Positions 1-8,823 of a stretch of 22,584 nucleotides of DNA are shown here, one piece after another. The stretch comes from a virus, in the IMG/VR virus record IMGVR_UViG_3300001686_000029, positions 1 to 22,584 of that record, one strand, 5' to 3'. Made by a program: the position numbers and the translations under genes. Position 1 is the first letter of the stretch, and the number at the start of each line of letters is the position of its first letter. A model generated the notes under the pieces. That model was given only the letters and a program-made list of their open reading frames with translations. It was not told the DNA's origin and searched no databases.

Positions 1-687
1 GCCGAGGGAAGGGCCGGAGGCGCCGCCGCCGTAGAGGTAGCCGGAGAAGCCGCTGGTGCTGGTGGCGGCGACGCCGGTTGCACGGCGCAGGTTGGCCAGG
101 AACGCGGGGCCTCCGTTGTTGAACTTGAGCGGCGTACTGCTGACCACCTGGCCGTTTCCGCCGTCGCCGCCGGCTATGCGCCAGTCGCCGCCCGTGCCGC
201 CGCTGCCTCCGTTGGAGCCGCCAACGCTACCCAAGGTTGTGGCGGTCGCTCCGCCGCTGCCTGAGCCGCCGACAGCGGTGATGGCGGCGCCGAAGGAACT
301 AGTGCCGCCGTCACCGCCGGCGTTGGCTCCTGCGGTGCCGGCTGCGCCTCCGGCTCCGACCGTTACGGCGACGCTGGCTCCCGTGGCGGACGGGGTGAAC
401 CATCCGCACGCGTATTCGCCGCCTCCGGCACCGGGTGCGCATGCGGCCTGACCGGATCCTGTGGCACCGCATCCGCCGGATCCTCCCCCGCCGCCCTGGA
501 CCTGGACATGCACGAGGATGGCGTTCGCCGGACGGGTCCAGGTGCCGCTCGCGGTGAAGACCTGGACGTCCTTGCCGCCGATGATGATGGCGTCGGCGCC
601 TGTGGCGAGGGTCTGCATGTGCTCCCAGAGCCGGGTGTGGTCCGAGCTCTGGGGGTACGTGATGCCCTTGGAGGTGTTGGCGGTCAT
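1..687 (-). CDS. Glycine-rich tail fibre / adhesin-like protein (partial, C-terminus outside window)
   Basis: The minus frame from an ATG at 687 stays open for 229 codons to the window edge, so this is the N-terminal part of a longer protein. The first 30 or so residues (MTANTSKGITYPQSSDHTRL onward) look like a short helical or attachment segment. A strand-rich stretch with the motif VFTASGTWTRP follows, then long Gly/Ala/Ser-rich runs (GGGGGSGG, GGGEYACG, GGSGGTGGDW). This matches the general plan of phage glycine-rich adhesins, whose polyglycine II-like bundles display receptor-binding loops. The ATG overlaps the TGA of the upstream minor tail gene (ATGA), so translation is probably coupled. 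Position after the baseplate genes supports a receptor-binding role at the tail tip, which is inference. The plus-strand proline-rich reading frames here are its antisense shadow. Confidence 0.78.
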   Translation of the reverse strand, partial: MTANTSKGITYPQSSDHTRLWEHMQTLATGADAIIIGGKDVQVFTASGTWTRPANAILVHVQVQGGGGGSGGCGATGSGQAACAPGAGGGEYACGWFTPSATGASVAVTVGAGGAAGTAGANAGGDGGTSSFGAAITAVGGSGSGGATATTLGSVGGSNGGSGGTGGDWRIAGGDGGNGQVVSSTPLKFNNGGPAFLANLRRATGVAATSTSGFSGYLYGGGASGPSLG

Positions 688-1499
688 GACGAGGTACGCC
701 TCCAGGAGAGCGTGACGGTGAAGGCGGCCGACCAGGAGCCCCGGCCTGCGAGGTGGATGTACGGGTCGTCGGAGCTGACGCTGATTCCGATGCCGCCGCG
801 GGTGCCGTCGATGAGGGCCTGGCCCCAACTGGTGGGCAGGGTGAACGTCGCCGAGGAGCCGATCGTCAGGCTCGGTCCGGACATCGACTCGTTGAGGGTG
901 GGTGCGCCGCCCGGCCGGCTCGTCTGGGTGATGAGGCGCAGTGTCGCGGAGCGGGCTGCGAAGTCCCCGGCCGACAGCCGTTTGATCTTCACGGTGGCTT
1001 TGGTGCAGGTCGCGCCGTTCAAGGTGTGCGGCTTGCTGCCGTAGAACGCGGCGCCCGTGTTGCGGCCGTAGGAGGATCCGCCGTAGCGGCCCTGGAACAG
1101 ATCGAAGCTGTTGGTGGGGTCGCCGTCCGAGCGCCAGGAGCCGTCCCGGTAGCAGGCCGTCGCCGTTGGAACGCACGTCAACGTCCCTGTGGTCACCGTC
1201 GGTTTCGGCGCGGGTGGCGGATCCCCCGTGTCGACGGGGGTCGTGTCCGTCGGCGCGGGCGTGGCCGGCGTCGACGACGGAGCGGCCGGAATGATGTTGA
1301 TGACGTAGTAGGTGCTGTCTAGACGGGCGGCTAGAAGAATGTTGCCGACCGCCACCGTCAGCCCGGTCGCCACCCGGGCAGTGACCGTGATGCCGCCGAC
1401 CTTGACCAGGCAAGCGCCCGATGAGGACGCGCTCTGCGCGATCCCGCGGACGACTCCTATCCCGGCGAGGGAGACGCGGGTATCAGCAAAGTCCGCCAC
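684..1499 (-). CDS. Minor tail protein with OB-like N-terminus and C-terminal beta domain
   Basis: A 271-aa protein starting at a GTG preceded by AGGGGG four bases upstream. Residues about 8-68 form an alternating-strand module resembling the small OB-like domains seen on baseplate accessory proteins. Residues about 70-102 are a Pro/Thr/Ala-rich flexible linker. Residues about 105-271 form a beta-rich domain with Cys109 and Cys116 close together and another Cys at 155. This C-terminal part resembles carbohydrate-binding or DNRLRE-type stalk modules of actinobacterial extracellular proteins, but I cannot assign a family with certainty. It lies between the hub-like gene and the glycine-rich fibre, which fits a tail-tip or fibre-linking role. 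The ATGA overlap with the next gene suggests coupled translation. Confidence 0.72.
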   Translation of the reverse strand: MADFADTRVSLAGIGVVRGIAQSASSSGACLVKVGGITVTARVATGLTVAVGNILLAARLDSTYYVINIIPAAPSSTPATPAPTDTTPVDTGDPPPAPKPTVTTGTLTCVPTATACYRDGSWRSDGDPTNSFDLFQGRYGGSSYGRNTGAAFYGSKPHTLNGATCTKATVKIKRLSAGDFAARSATLRLITQTSRPGGAPTLNESMSGPSLTIGSSATFTLPTSWGQALIDGTRGGIGISVSSDDPYIHLAGRGSWSAAFTVTLSWRRTSS

Positions 1500-1513
1500 G
1501 ACGCCCCCTCTCT

Positions 1514-2602
1514 CTACAGGACGCGCACGGTCAGGGACTGTTCTCCGGGCGAGTAGGGCAGCGACAGCACTTCGATGGCGCAGCGCGCATTCGTCAGGCC
1601 GGCACCAGTGACGGACACGATGTCACCAGGGATGAGGCCCGGATGAGGAACCATCGTGACCTGCAGCTTCCGGAACGCCTGGCGCCGCAACAGCTTCAGT
1701 TGGGCTGCTGCCGCGGTACGGCACTGAGCGACGGTGGTCAGTAGCGACGACTGGTACGGGTAGGGGACGGGCAGCGGGTTGAACGCGCCGCCGTACTGGT
1801 AGGGGCTGGCACCATCCGAGTCGTAGACGACGCCTTGGATCTGGTTGCCGGCCGAGTCCTCCCCTTGCGCGACGACCACGTTGTAGGCGCCGTCGCGGGT
1901 GGTTGATCCCTGCCAGCGCACGACGGTGCCCCCATTGGGATCGTCGGTGATGGCCAGAACGCTACTGCCCGAGTCGCTTACAGGTTCGATGAGCAGGTAT
2001 CCGTCTTCGGTGACTCGGTCGGCTGCACCCCAAGCGCCCTCCACCTCGGTGACGGCCGCGAGCCGGTCGGAGTCCCACTGCATGCCGAGGGGGATGGAAC
2101 GGTCGATGAGGGTGCCGTCGAAGCTGACGGTGAGGGCGGGTTCGACGAGGGCGCGGATGACGGAGGCGAGGGTGTCGGTAGAGGACGGCTGGAACGGCGC
2201 GATCAGGTTCGCTTCGTCGATGAGGGCGAGCAGGCCCACGCAGCTAACGGTGACGGTGTCACCCTCGGTGGACGAGTCGCTGATCAGGAACCAGCCTCTG
2301 TTGATCCACTCCATGGTGCCGCCGCCGATGTCGACGCCGTAGTCGATGCGGAGCATCTGGCCGTAGGCAGCGAGCGGGTGGGCCGGGTCGGTGCCGGGGT
2401 CCCAGTCGAAGCCGCCTTCCCGTCGGGGGATGGTGAGGGTGATCTGTTCGGGGACGGCGAGGGAGCGGTCGCGGGTCTCTGATCCGTCGTGGACGGGAAT
2501 GTTGTCGGCGATGAGTTGGCCGCCGAGCCAGGACTCGGCGCGGATGTCCATGGTGTAGCTGCCCTGTACGACAGCAAGGGCCGTTGTCGACATATCGAGC
2601 AT
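1514..2602 (-). CDS. Minor tail protein, baseplate hub-like (DUF5047-type)
   Basis: A 362-aa protein whose overall pattern resembles the DUF5047 minor tail proteins of actinophages. These occupy the place of the hub (gp27/Tal N-terminal) protein at the tail tip. Residues about 10-115 carry strand-rich segments with SLAVPEQITLTIPRR and the W-containing turn GGFDWDPGTDP. The middle (about 125-190) is helical, and the C-terminus ends with a strand pair around PGLIPGDIVSVTGAG, typical of hub proteins that close with an OB-like fold. The start at 2602 lies one base after the TGA of the Dit-like gene. There is no strong Shine-Dalgarno, so coupling is likely; an alternative ATG is at 2593. The hub role is inferred from order: tape measure, Dit-like protein, this protein, then accessory tail proteins. 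Confidence 0.78.
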   Translation of the reverse strand: MLDMSTTALAVVQGSYTMDIRAESWLGGQLIADNIPVHDGSETRDRSLAVPEQITLTIPRREGGFDWDPGTDPAHPLAAYGQMLRIDYGVDIGGGTMEWINRGWFLISDSSTEGDTVTVSCVGLLALIDEANLIAPFQPSSTDTLASVIRALVEPALTVSFDGTLIDRSIPLGMQWDSDRLAAVTEVEGAWGAADRVTEDGYLLIEPVSDSGSSVLAITDDPNGGTVVRWQGSTTRDGAYNVVVAQGEDSAGNQIQGVVYDSDGASPYQYGGAFNPLPVPYPYQSSLLTTVAQCRTAAAAQLKLLRRQAFRKLQVTMVPHPGLIPGDIVSVTGAGLTNARCAIEVLSLPYSPGEQSLTVRVL

Positions 2603-2603
2603 G

Positions 2604-4073
2604 TCAGGGTCCGAAGTCGTACTGTGCGATGTCGAGCAGCGTGCCGGGGAAGAAGGCGGCGATGTCGGCGAGCGTCGAGAAGTTGTTCGCGATGTCCTGC
2701 AAGGTGAATCCCGCCGCCTCCATCACGTTCGGCCAGTCGTCGGACTTGACGACGTTCAGGGCGAACCACCGGTAGGCGTCGTACCAGTTGGGGTCTTCGC
2801 TGTCGTCGAGCAGCGCATAGGTGCCGTCCAGGCGTGGGAGGCTGGTCTGCTTGCGGACGAGGATGACGCCTTCGGTGGCGTTGTCGAGGAGCTCGTTCAA
2901 CGCGTCGCCGGCATCGTCGGTTTCGGTGCGGACGGTGAGGGTGCCGGAGCGGGCCGATCGCGGTTTGCCGACGACGACGATCCGCCCGTTGATGTTGAAC
3001 TGGGTGGCGTCGCGGTCCCGTTTCCAGCCGAGCGGCGACTCGACCTTCACGGCGGCGCCGACCCCGCGGATCGCGTCCGAGATGACATCGGAACTGACGG
3101 TCGACGTGATGGGTCCGGAGTAGACGGTCCACTGGCTGCCGTTGACGTCGGTGAGGACGGCGGCGTAGTTGAGGCTGACTCCGAACGGCTGCTCGGCGTC
3201 CACGCGCAGCAGGGTGGCCTGCCCGGTCACGTCAATGCCGCTTGCCGCGCGGACCGCAGTCAGGGCCGTGCCGACCTGCCGGTACAGGGTGGCGGTGACG
3301 ATGTCGTCGCCGGTCAGGCCCGTCGCTGACACCAAGTTGCGAGGCGGGAACACGGACTGGGCGGAGGCGTTGATGTCCGAGGACGCCTCGCGGATCCTCA
3401 GTGCGCCGCCCACGCCGGTTCCCGCGACCGACAGTGTTCCCGCGACCGTCGGCGCCTGCGCGCCCGATCCGGATGAGACGGTGCTGTAGGCCTGTACGCT
3501 GCGGGCGCCGTACCCGGTGGTCGAACCAAGGTCGGATGGCTCAGTGACCGCGCCGAACGTGATGCCGCTGGCGGTCACCGTCTCGGCGGAGATGCTCGTC
3601 CCGTTCTGCGGCAGCCCGTATCCGAGCAGCGCGAAGTCACCGGCAGCCCACGTGAGCGCGGTGGATCCCACGATCGAGAATCCAGTTCCGGATGCGGTGT
3701 CGTCACCGAAGGTGGCCGCCCACCTCCAGCCTGTTCCGGCGGTCCGGTCCAGGACCCAGATGCGGCCGCAGATCACCGACCCGGTGGATCCCGAGGGGAT
3801 CGCGGTGGTCGGTGCCGCATCCGAGCCCGCCAGCACCCGCAGGAACCAGGTGAGTCGGCGAGGGCCGGCGCCGGACGCGAAGGTGCCGCCCCCGCCCGAG
3901 AAGCTTCCCGCTGACGTCCAGCCTGAAGGTGTGGAGGGGGCATTGTCGTTGGGGTGCCCGGAGACGACCTGCAGCACAGCAAGTCGCCCTGCGGTGGCTC
4001 CCGCCGGATAGGCCGGGGTGATGGTGTCGGCGGCCCCGGCCAACGACCCGGAGGCGATGAACGAGATCGTCAC
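2604..4073 (-). CDS. Distal tail (Dit)-like minor tail protein with N-terminal beta-sandwich
   Basis: The gene starts at GTG 4073, giving 489 aa. The frame is open further upstream, but that stretch lies inside the tape measure gene. A purine-rich GGAGGAGG site precedes this GTG, which overlaps the tape measure TGA as GTGA. Residues about 1-215 look like a jelly-roll with many small residues and Trp-containing loops (GWTSAG, LTWFLRV, GWRWAATF). This type of module is often an accessory carbohydrate-binding domain on tail proteins. Residues about 220-440 are strand-rich and probably correspond to the Dit/belt core, for example WTVYSGPIT and GRIVVVGKPRSARSGTLTV. The last 35 residues form a helix-rich tail with repeated aromatic and Asp positions. 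Placement directly after the tape measure supports the Dit-like call; the domain assignment is inference without a profile search. Confidence 0.75.
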   Translation of the reverse strand: MTISFIASGSLAGAADTITPAYPAGATAGRLAVLQVVSGHPNDNAPSTPSGWTSAGSFSGGGGTFASGAGPRRLTWFLRVLAGSDAAPTTAIPSGSTGSVICGRIWVLDRTAGTGWRWAATFGDDTASGTGFSIVGSTALTWAAGDFALLGYGLPQNGTSISAETVTASGITFGAVTEPSDLGSTTGYGARSVQAYSTVSSGSGAQAPTVAGTLSVAGTGVGGALRIREASSDINASAQSVFPPRNLVSATGLTGDDIVTATLYRQVGTALTAVRAASGIDVTGQATLLRVDAEQPFGVSLNYAAVLTDVNGSQWTVYSGPITSTVSSDVISDAIRGVGAAVKVESPLGWKRDRDATQFNINGRIVVVGKPRSARSGTLTVRTETDDAGDALNELLDNATEGVILVRKQTSLPRLDGTYALLDDSEDPNWYDAYRWFALNVVKSDDWPNVMEAAGFTLQDIANNFSTLADIAAFFPGTLLDIAQYDFGP

Positions 4074-7000
4074 CCGCCGCTCCTCCTCCCTACCTTCGCC
4101 CGGTGCGCCTGTTCGCGCTCCGACACCTTGACCATGGGCTTGACGGTGCCCTGGATGACCCCGAGGAGTTCCCCGGAGTCGAGGACCAACTGCCCGGTCA
4201 GGTGCTGGGGTTGGCTGTTCTGCTGCTCCAGGGCTGCGGCGAGGCGTTCCCACGTCTCGTCCTGGCCGGAGCGGCTGCGTGCCGCGGTAGGCACGTAGCG
4301 CCGGCGCATGGACACGCCGGTGGCGGTGTCGGCGAGCCGCTGGGCCGCGGAGCCGACGAGGTGGCTGTGCATGTCGATGCCGTGGGCCATGCCGAGGACG
4401 ACGTTCTTTCCGACCTCGTCACGGAACACGCCCGACGGCGACTTGATCTTCAGGGCCTTCTTGATGGCGCTGACCAAGTCCTTGGCGAGCTTGTTGATCT
4501 GCTTCTGCAGATCCTTCTCCTGCGCCTTCAGGCCTGCGAGGAAGCCCTCCCCGGCGTGCTTACCGGAGTCGTACATCATGTCGGCCATGTCCTTGCCGAA
4601 GGACGTCGCCAGCTTCCCGCCAGAGGCGACCAGCTTGTTGAGCTTGTCGATGTCCTGCGTGGTGACGTTCTTCTGGCCGAGGATCGTCGCGAGCTGGCTG
4701 CCCGGACCGGCCTCTGCCAGCTGCGCCAGCAGATCCTTCGACGCGCCGCGCCCCTTCAGAGACTTCGACAGCGACACGAAGCCGCTGGCCGTCTTCTGCT
4801 GGCTGCCCATCTGGGAGATGAGGTCGCCGACCGAAGCGGCCGAGGTCCCGGAGACCGACAGGAAGTCCTTGATGGTGCCAGCCTGGTCGGAGGCGTACTG
4901 GTTGGCTGCGGCGATCTGCTGCTGGATCGATGCCCGCTTGCCCGCGAGGGCCTCCAGCTTGCCGCCGCGACGCTGAATGCTCGCCGCGGTCCGGCTGTAG
5001 CCGGCGTTCAACAGCTTCGTCGCCAGCGACTTGATCGCCGAAGTGATGGCCGCAGCGGTGCCCGTCGACAGCGTCTTGAGAAGACCAGTCGCGATCGTGT
5101 TCGCGATCGACGTCTTCGCCGAACGCTGGGCGTTGCGCAGCGCGATCTCGGCGGCCTTCAACTCCTTCTCTGCCGCCTTCAACCGCTTCTCGGCTGCAGC
5201 CACGCCCTTGTGCCGACGCCTAGCGCTCGCCAGGGCGTCCTTGGCGTCCTCGACGCGCTGCCTGTCGCGGTGGACGCGGTCGGAGGCGTTGAGGATGGTG
5301 CCCGACGCGTAGCCGGGCAGCTTGATGCCGTGCGTCTTGGCCATCCTGACCGAGTCCTCGTGCGAGAAGATGCGGGTCCCCTGCTTGGTGACCTGCATCA
5401 ACTCAGCGCCACGCTCACCGACCCAGGCAGTCTCACCGAACTGCGCGTACCCGCCCTTGGCGTATCCGCCAGGCCGAGTCATCACATTGATCCAGTTGCT
5501 GCCGTACCTGTGCATGGCATAGTTGACGCCCGCATAGATCGAGGCCAGCGGGTCAGTGATGCCCCTGGAGCGGAATGGGCCCGCGTAGGCATTGAAGGTG
5601 CCGGGGATCGTCTGCATGAGGCCCTGCGACGGGTGCCCCGCACGGGCGTTGCTGTCGGTCAGGTTGATCGCGTTCGGGTTGCCGCCGGATTCGATCTGGA
5701 TACGCTTGAGGACCGCGCCCTGTGCGAAGGCTGGCGCTCCGAGCATCTGCAGCACAGTGGCGACGGCACCAGACCAGCGGTTCACGCTGCCGCCCCCGCC
5801 GCCTCCACCGATACCGAGGAAGCCGAGCAGGTCCCCACCCAGTCCGCCGAGCGCCTTCATCGCCTTCCCGGGCAGGGAACTGAGGGAGACAAGTCCCTTC
5901 TTGACGATGTGCGCCAGCGCCTTGGGTAGCGAGCCGAACACCTTCTTCGCGATCGCCGTGCCGCTGGTTTTGGCCATGCCCTTCATCAGGCCAGACACCA
6001 GATGTCCGCCGATCGACATGAAGACGCGCGACGGCGACTTGACGCCGAAGAAACGCTTCACCGCGCCGACGACCGGATCGACGACATGGCCCTTGATCCA
6101 GCCGCCGATGCCCTTCATCGCGACGAGGATCCCCGACTTCAGGCCAGAGATCATGCCCCCGCCCTTACCGGGCAGCCAGCCGCGCGCACGGGCGAACGGG
6201 CCCTTCACGGGGTTGATGACGTGGGAGGTCACCCAGCCGCCGATGCTCTTGCCGACCGAGTAGATGCCCGCCTTGAAGCCGGACACCATTGAGCTGCCCC
6301 TGCCGGGCAGCCAGGACCCGGTGCGCGAGAATGGGGACCTGACCGGGTTCACGATGCGGTCGACGATCCAGCCGCCGATCCCCTTCACGGCGACGACGAT
6401 GCCGGACTTGAGGCCAGCGATCAGATTGCGGCCGATGCCCATGAAGACACGGCTCGGGCTCTTGATGCCGAACAGCGACTTCACACCGTTCGTGATCGGG
6501 TCGACGATGTGGCCCTTCAGCCACGACCCGATGCTCTTCATCACGTTCCAGGCGCCGAACGTCAGGCTCTTCGCGAGGTTGACGCCGATCTGGTAGAGGC
6601 TGAACCGGCCGAACGCCTTGTAGGTGGCCCGGATGAACCGGTTTCCCGCGCCCGGCAGGTGCTCGATCAGTGCCCGTCCGAGCCCGGCGACGATCTCGTT
6701 GCCCTTGCGTGCCAGTTCCAGGCCGAGGACGCCGAGCCGGATCGGGAGGAGCCCGAGCTCGCGAGCGAACCACGCGGCGATCTTCGGGAAGTGGCGGGCG
6801 AAGGCCTCCAGGAACTTGAGGGACATCCTGCCGACGAACTCGTTGATCTTCAGGAAGATGGGTCCGGCAGCCCTGCCCAGCCTCTCCCCGAACGGAATGA
6901 GCTTCTGCCAGGGAATCTTGCTCAGGACCTCGCCTAGCCTGCCCCACGGCACCTTCGAGCCGAGCTTGGCCAGGACCCCGCCCACCTTGCCGAGAGGCAC

Positions 7001-8797
7001 GACGGAGATGACCGCCAGGATGGTGTCCAGCCAGTGCTTCTTCCAGAAGTCCGGGTGCATCATCGGCTCGAACAGGTTGACTGTGAAGCCGATCGCGAAC
7101 GGCAGCGCGATCTTGCCCAGGCTCTTGCCGACATCCACCCAGTCGATCCCGCCGATGGCCTTGCCGAGCTTCGCCGACAGTTCAGCGCCGTGCGAGGCGA
7201 CCCACGCGAATGCCTTGCCCAGGCCCCCGCCGAGGACCGGCCCGAACTTGTCCCAGTTGACGTGCATGATGCCGTCACTGAAGGCGATACGGACCTGCTC
7301 GCCGATCTGTTGAGCCAGCGACTTCGGCGGCTTGACCTTCGCCTTGACCAAGGGTGCAGCGAGCCCGGACCCGCCGTGCGGCGTTGCGAACTTCGACGAG
7401 TCGACGATCCGCCCGTTGGCTGGGGCGACCTGGCCGACGCCGTAGTGCGGCATCGGCGCCAGCGCCGGTCCCTTGGATGCGGCGGCCGTCTTGCTGGAGC
7501 CCAGGTGCGGCGATGGGTCGGCGAAGCCCTTGACCAGGTCGGAGACCGGGTTCTTGGAGCCTCGGAAGCCCTTCAGGAAGTCGTCGATGACACCCTTCGC
7601 GCGGCCGACTGCCCGCTCGATCGGGGTGACGGGAATGATGTTCGCCACCGCCCGGCCGAACCGCGCAGCCTCGGGCATCGCCTTGACGGCAAGGAAGTGC
7701 ACGAAGTCAGTGACGTAGGGCAGCACCTTCGTGCCGATCCGGATGCCCATCACTTCCAGGTTGGAGGTGAGCAGATGCCATTGGGCCTCGGCGGTCTTCC
7801 GCTGCATTTTGACGGCGTCGTCGAACTTGCCGGTGCTGCGGTTGATCTGCTCCTGCTTCTTCTCCAGCACGTCCAGGTTGTTGAGCATGAGGAGGATGCC
7901 GGAGGAGGACCGGCCGCCCCCGAACGCGCGCGACAGCAGCTGGGACTGCTTCGACGCGGACAGACCACTCTTGTCCAGGTGGTCTTTCAGGAGGCCGATC
8001 GCGCCGATCAGACCCTTCGGACCGCGCATCGCGTCCGCGAGATTGAGACCCGTCAGGCCGATCTTCGCCAGCTGCTTCTCGGCGGCATGCGACGGGGCGC
8101 CGAGCAGGCTGAAGGACATCCGCAGCCGGGTGGCCGCGGACGCAGAGTCGATGCCCTCATCCGTCATCAACGCCAACGCGGCCCCGACCTGCTTCATCGA
8201 CAGACCGAACGTCTTCGCCGACGGGAGGATGCCCGTACCGATGGCCGCGTTGAACTGGTCCATCGACATGTTGCCCGCGCCAATGATGGCGTTGACGGTG
8301 GAGACTGCCTCGTGAAACGAGGTGGCGCCCTTGATGCCGGTCCGCCATGCGCCCGCAAGCGCGTTGGTGGTCTCCTCCAGGTTGGCGTGACCGACCGCCG
8401 CAAGGTCGGACGCCTCCTTCAGTGCCTTCATCGCCTGGACGTTGTCCATGCCGACGCTCTTCAGGTGGTACAGCGACTCGGCGAGATGCTGAGGCCCCTG
8501 CTGGGTGGACGTGCCCAGCTTCAGGACCTGGTCGGACAGCGTCTTGACGTCCTTCGCCGTGCCGCCGGCCTGCGTCGAGATGCGGGTCATCTCGCTCTGG
8601 AACTTGACCGCCGCCTTGGTCCCCTCGGCCAGGCCGACCGCCAGACCCACCGCGAGCGCCTCACCGGCGATCTTGGCCGTCTTGGCGAGCTTGCCCATGA
8701 TGCTGTCCGTGCGGGATGCGGCACGACCCACCTGGTGGAATGTGCGGCTGGCCGCGTCGCGGGCGATGAGGGTGTAGATGATGCCGGTGGACGCCAT
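4070..8797 (-). CDS. Tail tape measure protein with lytic transglycosylase domain
   Basis: At 1575 aa this is the largest gene of the window. At roughly 1.5 angstrom per residue it would set a tail of about 235 nm. The N-terminal 250 residues (ARDAASRTFHQVGRAASR, then a hydrophobic A/G/L-rich helix and FQSEMTRISTQAGG) match the TP901-type tape measure core. Long helical and hydrophobic stretches fill residues 330-960. A soluble lytic transglycosylase-like domain lies at about 1010-1115: the likely catalytic Glu is E1036 in IQIESGGNP, followed by QGLMQTIPGTF and the Tyr/Asn motif IYAGVNYAMHRYG. Then come the tape measure-type GERGAEL motif and coiled-coil helices. Four ~46-residue repeats with KSPSRVF-like motifs sit around 779-960, with another KSPS at 1452. 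The ATG follows GAGGGGAGG. The domain probably aids cell-wall penetration during DNA injection. Confidence 0.95.
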   Translation of the reverse strand: MASTGIIYTLIARDAASRTFHQVGRAASRTDSIMGKLAKTAKIAGEALAVGLAVGLAEGTKAAVKFQSEMTRISTQAGGTAKDVKTLSDQVLKLGTSTQQGPQHLAESLYHLKSVGMDNVQAMKALKEASDLAAVGHANLEETTNALAGAWRTGIKGATSFHEAVSTVNAIIGAGNMSMDQFNAAIGTGILPSAKTFGLSMKQVGAALALMTDEGIDSASAATRLRMSFSLLGAPSHAAEKQLAKIGLTGLNLADAMRGPKGLIGAIGLLKDHLDKSGLSASKQSQLLSRAFGGGRSSSGILLMLNNLDVLEKKQEQINRSTGKFDDAVKMQRKTAEAQWHLLTSNLEVMGIRIGTKVLPYVTDFVHFLAVKAMPEAARFGRAVANIIPVTPIERAVGRAKGVIDDFLKGFRGSKNPVSDLVKGFADPSPHLGSSKTAAASKGPALAPMPHYGVGQVAPANGRIVDSSKFATPHGGSGLAAPLVKAKVKPPKSLAQQIGEQVRIAFSDGIMHVNWDKFGPVLGGGLGKAFAWVASHGAELSAKLGKAIGGIDWVDVGKSLGKIALPFAIGFTVNLFEPMMHPDFWKKHWLDTILAVISVVPLGKVGGVLAKLGSKVPWGRLGEVLSKIPWQKLIPFGERLGRAAGPIFLKINEFVGRMSLKFLEAFARHFPKIAAWFARELGLLPIRLGVLGLELARKGNEIVAGLGRALIEHLPGAGNRFIRATYKAFGRFSLYQIGVNLAKSLTFGAWNVMKSIGSWLKGHIVDPITNGVKSLFGIKSPSRVFMGIGRNLIAGLKSGIVVAVKGIGGWIVDRIVNPVRSPFSRTGSWLPGRGSSMVSGFKAGIYSVGKSIGGWVTSHVINPVKGPFARARGWLPGKGGGMISGLKSGILVAMKGIGGWIKGHVVDPVVGAVKRFFGVKSPSRVFMSIGGHLVSGLMKGMAKTSGTAIAKKVFGSLPKALAHIVKKGLVSLSSLPGKAMKALGGLGGDLLGFLGIGGGGGGGSVNRWSGAVATVLQMLGAPAFAQGAVLKRIQIESGGNPNAINLTDSNARAGHPSQGLMQTIPGTFNAYAGPFRSRGITDPLASIYAGVNYAMHRYGSNWINVMTRPGGYAKGGYAQFGETAWVGERGAELMQVTKQGTRIFSHEDSVRMAKTHGIKLPGYASGTILNASDRVHRDRQRVEDAKDALASARRRHKGVAAAEKRLKAAEKELKAAEIALRNAQRSAKTSIANTIATGLLKTLSTGTAAAITSAIKSLATKLLNAGYSRTAASIQRRGGKLEALAGKRASIQQQIAAANQYASDQAGTIKDFLSVSGTSAASVGDLISQMGSQQKTASGFVSLSKSLKGRGASKDLLAQLAEAGPGSQLATILGQKNVTTQDIDKLNKLVASGGKLATSFGKDMADMMYDSGKHAGEGFLAGLKAQEKDLQKQINKLAKDLVSAIKKALKIKSPSGVFRDEVGKNVVLGMAHGIDMHSHLVGSAAQRLADTATGVSMRRRYVPTAARSRSGQDETWERLAAALEQQNSQPQHLTGQLVLDSGELLGVIQGTVKPMVKVSEREQAHRAKVGRRSGG
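5930..6490 (-). repeat. Four degenerate ~46-residue repeats inside the tape measure protein
   Basis: Coding repeats at about residues 770-957. Each unit has a start like KSPSRVFMGIG or GPFARARGWLPG, a glycine-rich helix such as LIAGLKSGI, and then a G-G-W motif (KGIGGWI) followed by VNPV or VDPV. The first and last units keep KSPSRVFM (Lys 779 and Lys 920), and the two middle units have the PF/WLPG variant. This is internal protein duplication, a common tape measure feature, not a separate DNA element. Confidence 0.75.
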
Positions 8798-8823
8798 GAC
8801 GCCTCCCCTCGATCAGCGGCCCG

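Noticed and set aside
56-451. Proline-rich plus-strand reading frame
   Set aside because: It is the exact antisense of the glycine-rich adhesin (GGN codons read back as CCN), with no ribosome site of its own.
2284-3132. 282-codon minus-strand frame overlapping two tail genes
   Set aside because: Arg/Pro/His-rich composition typical of an off-frame reading; both overlapped genes have clear protein patterns.
4103-5929. 608-codon plus-strand reading frame
   Set aside because: Antisense of the tape measure gene; GC-rich third positions keep opposite frames open. Composition is Arg/Leu/Val/Gly-skewed with no recognisable motifs.
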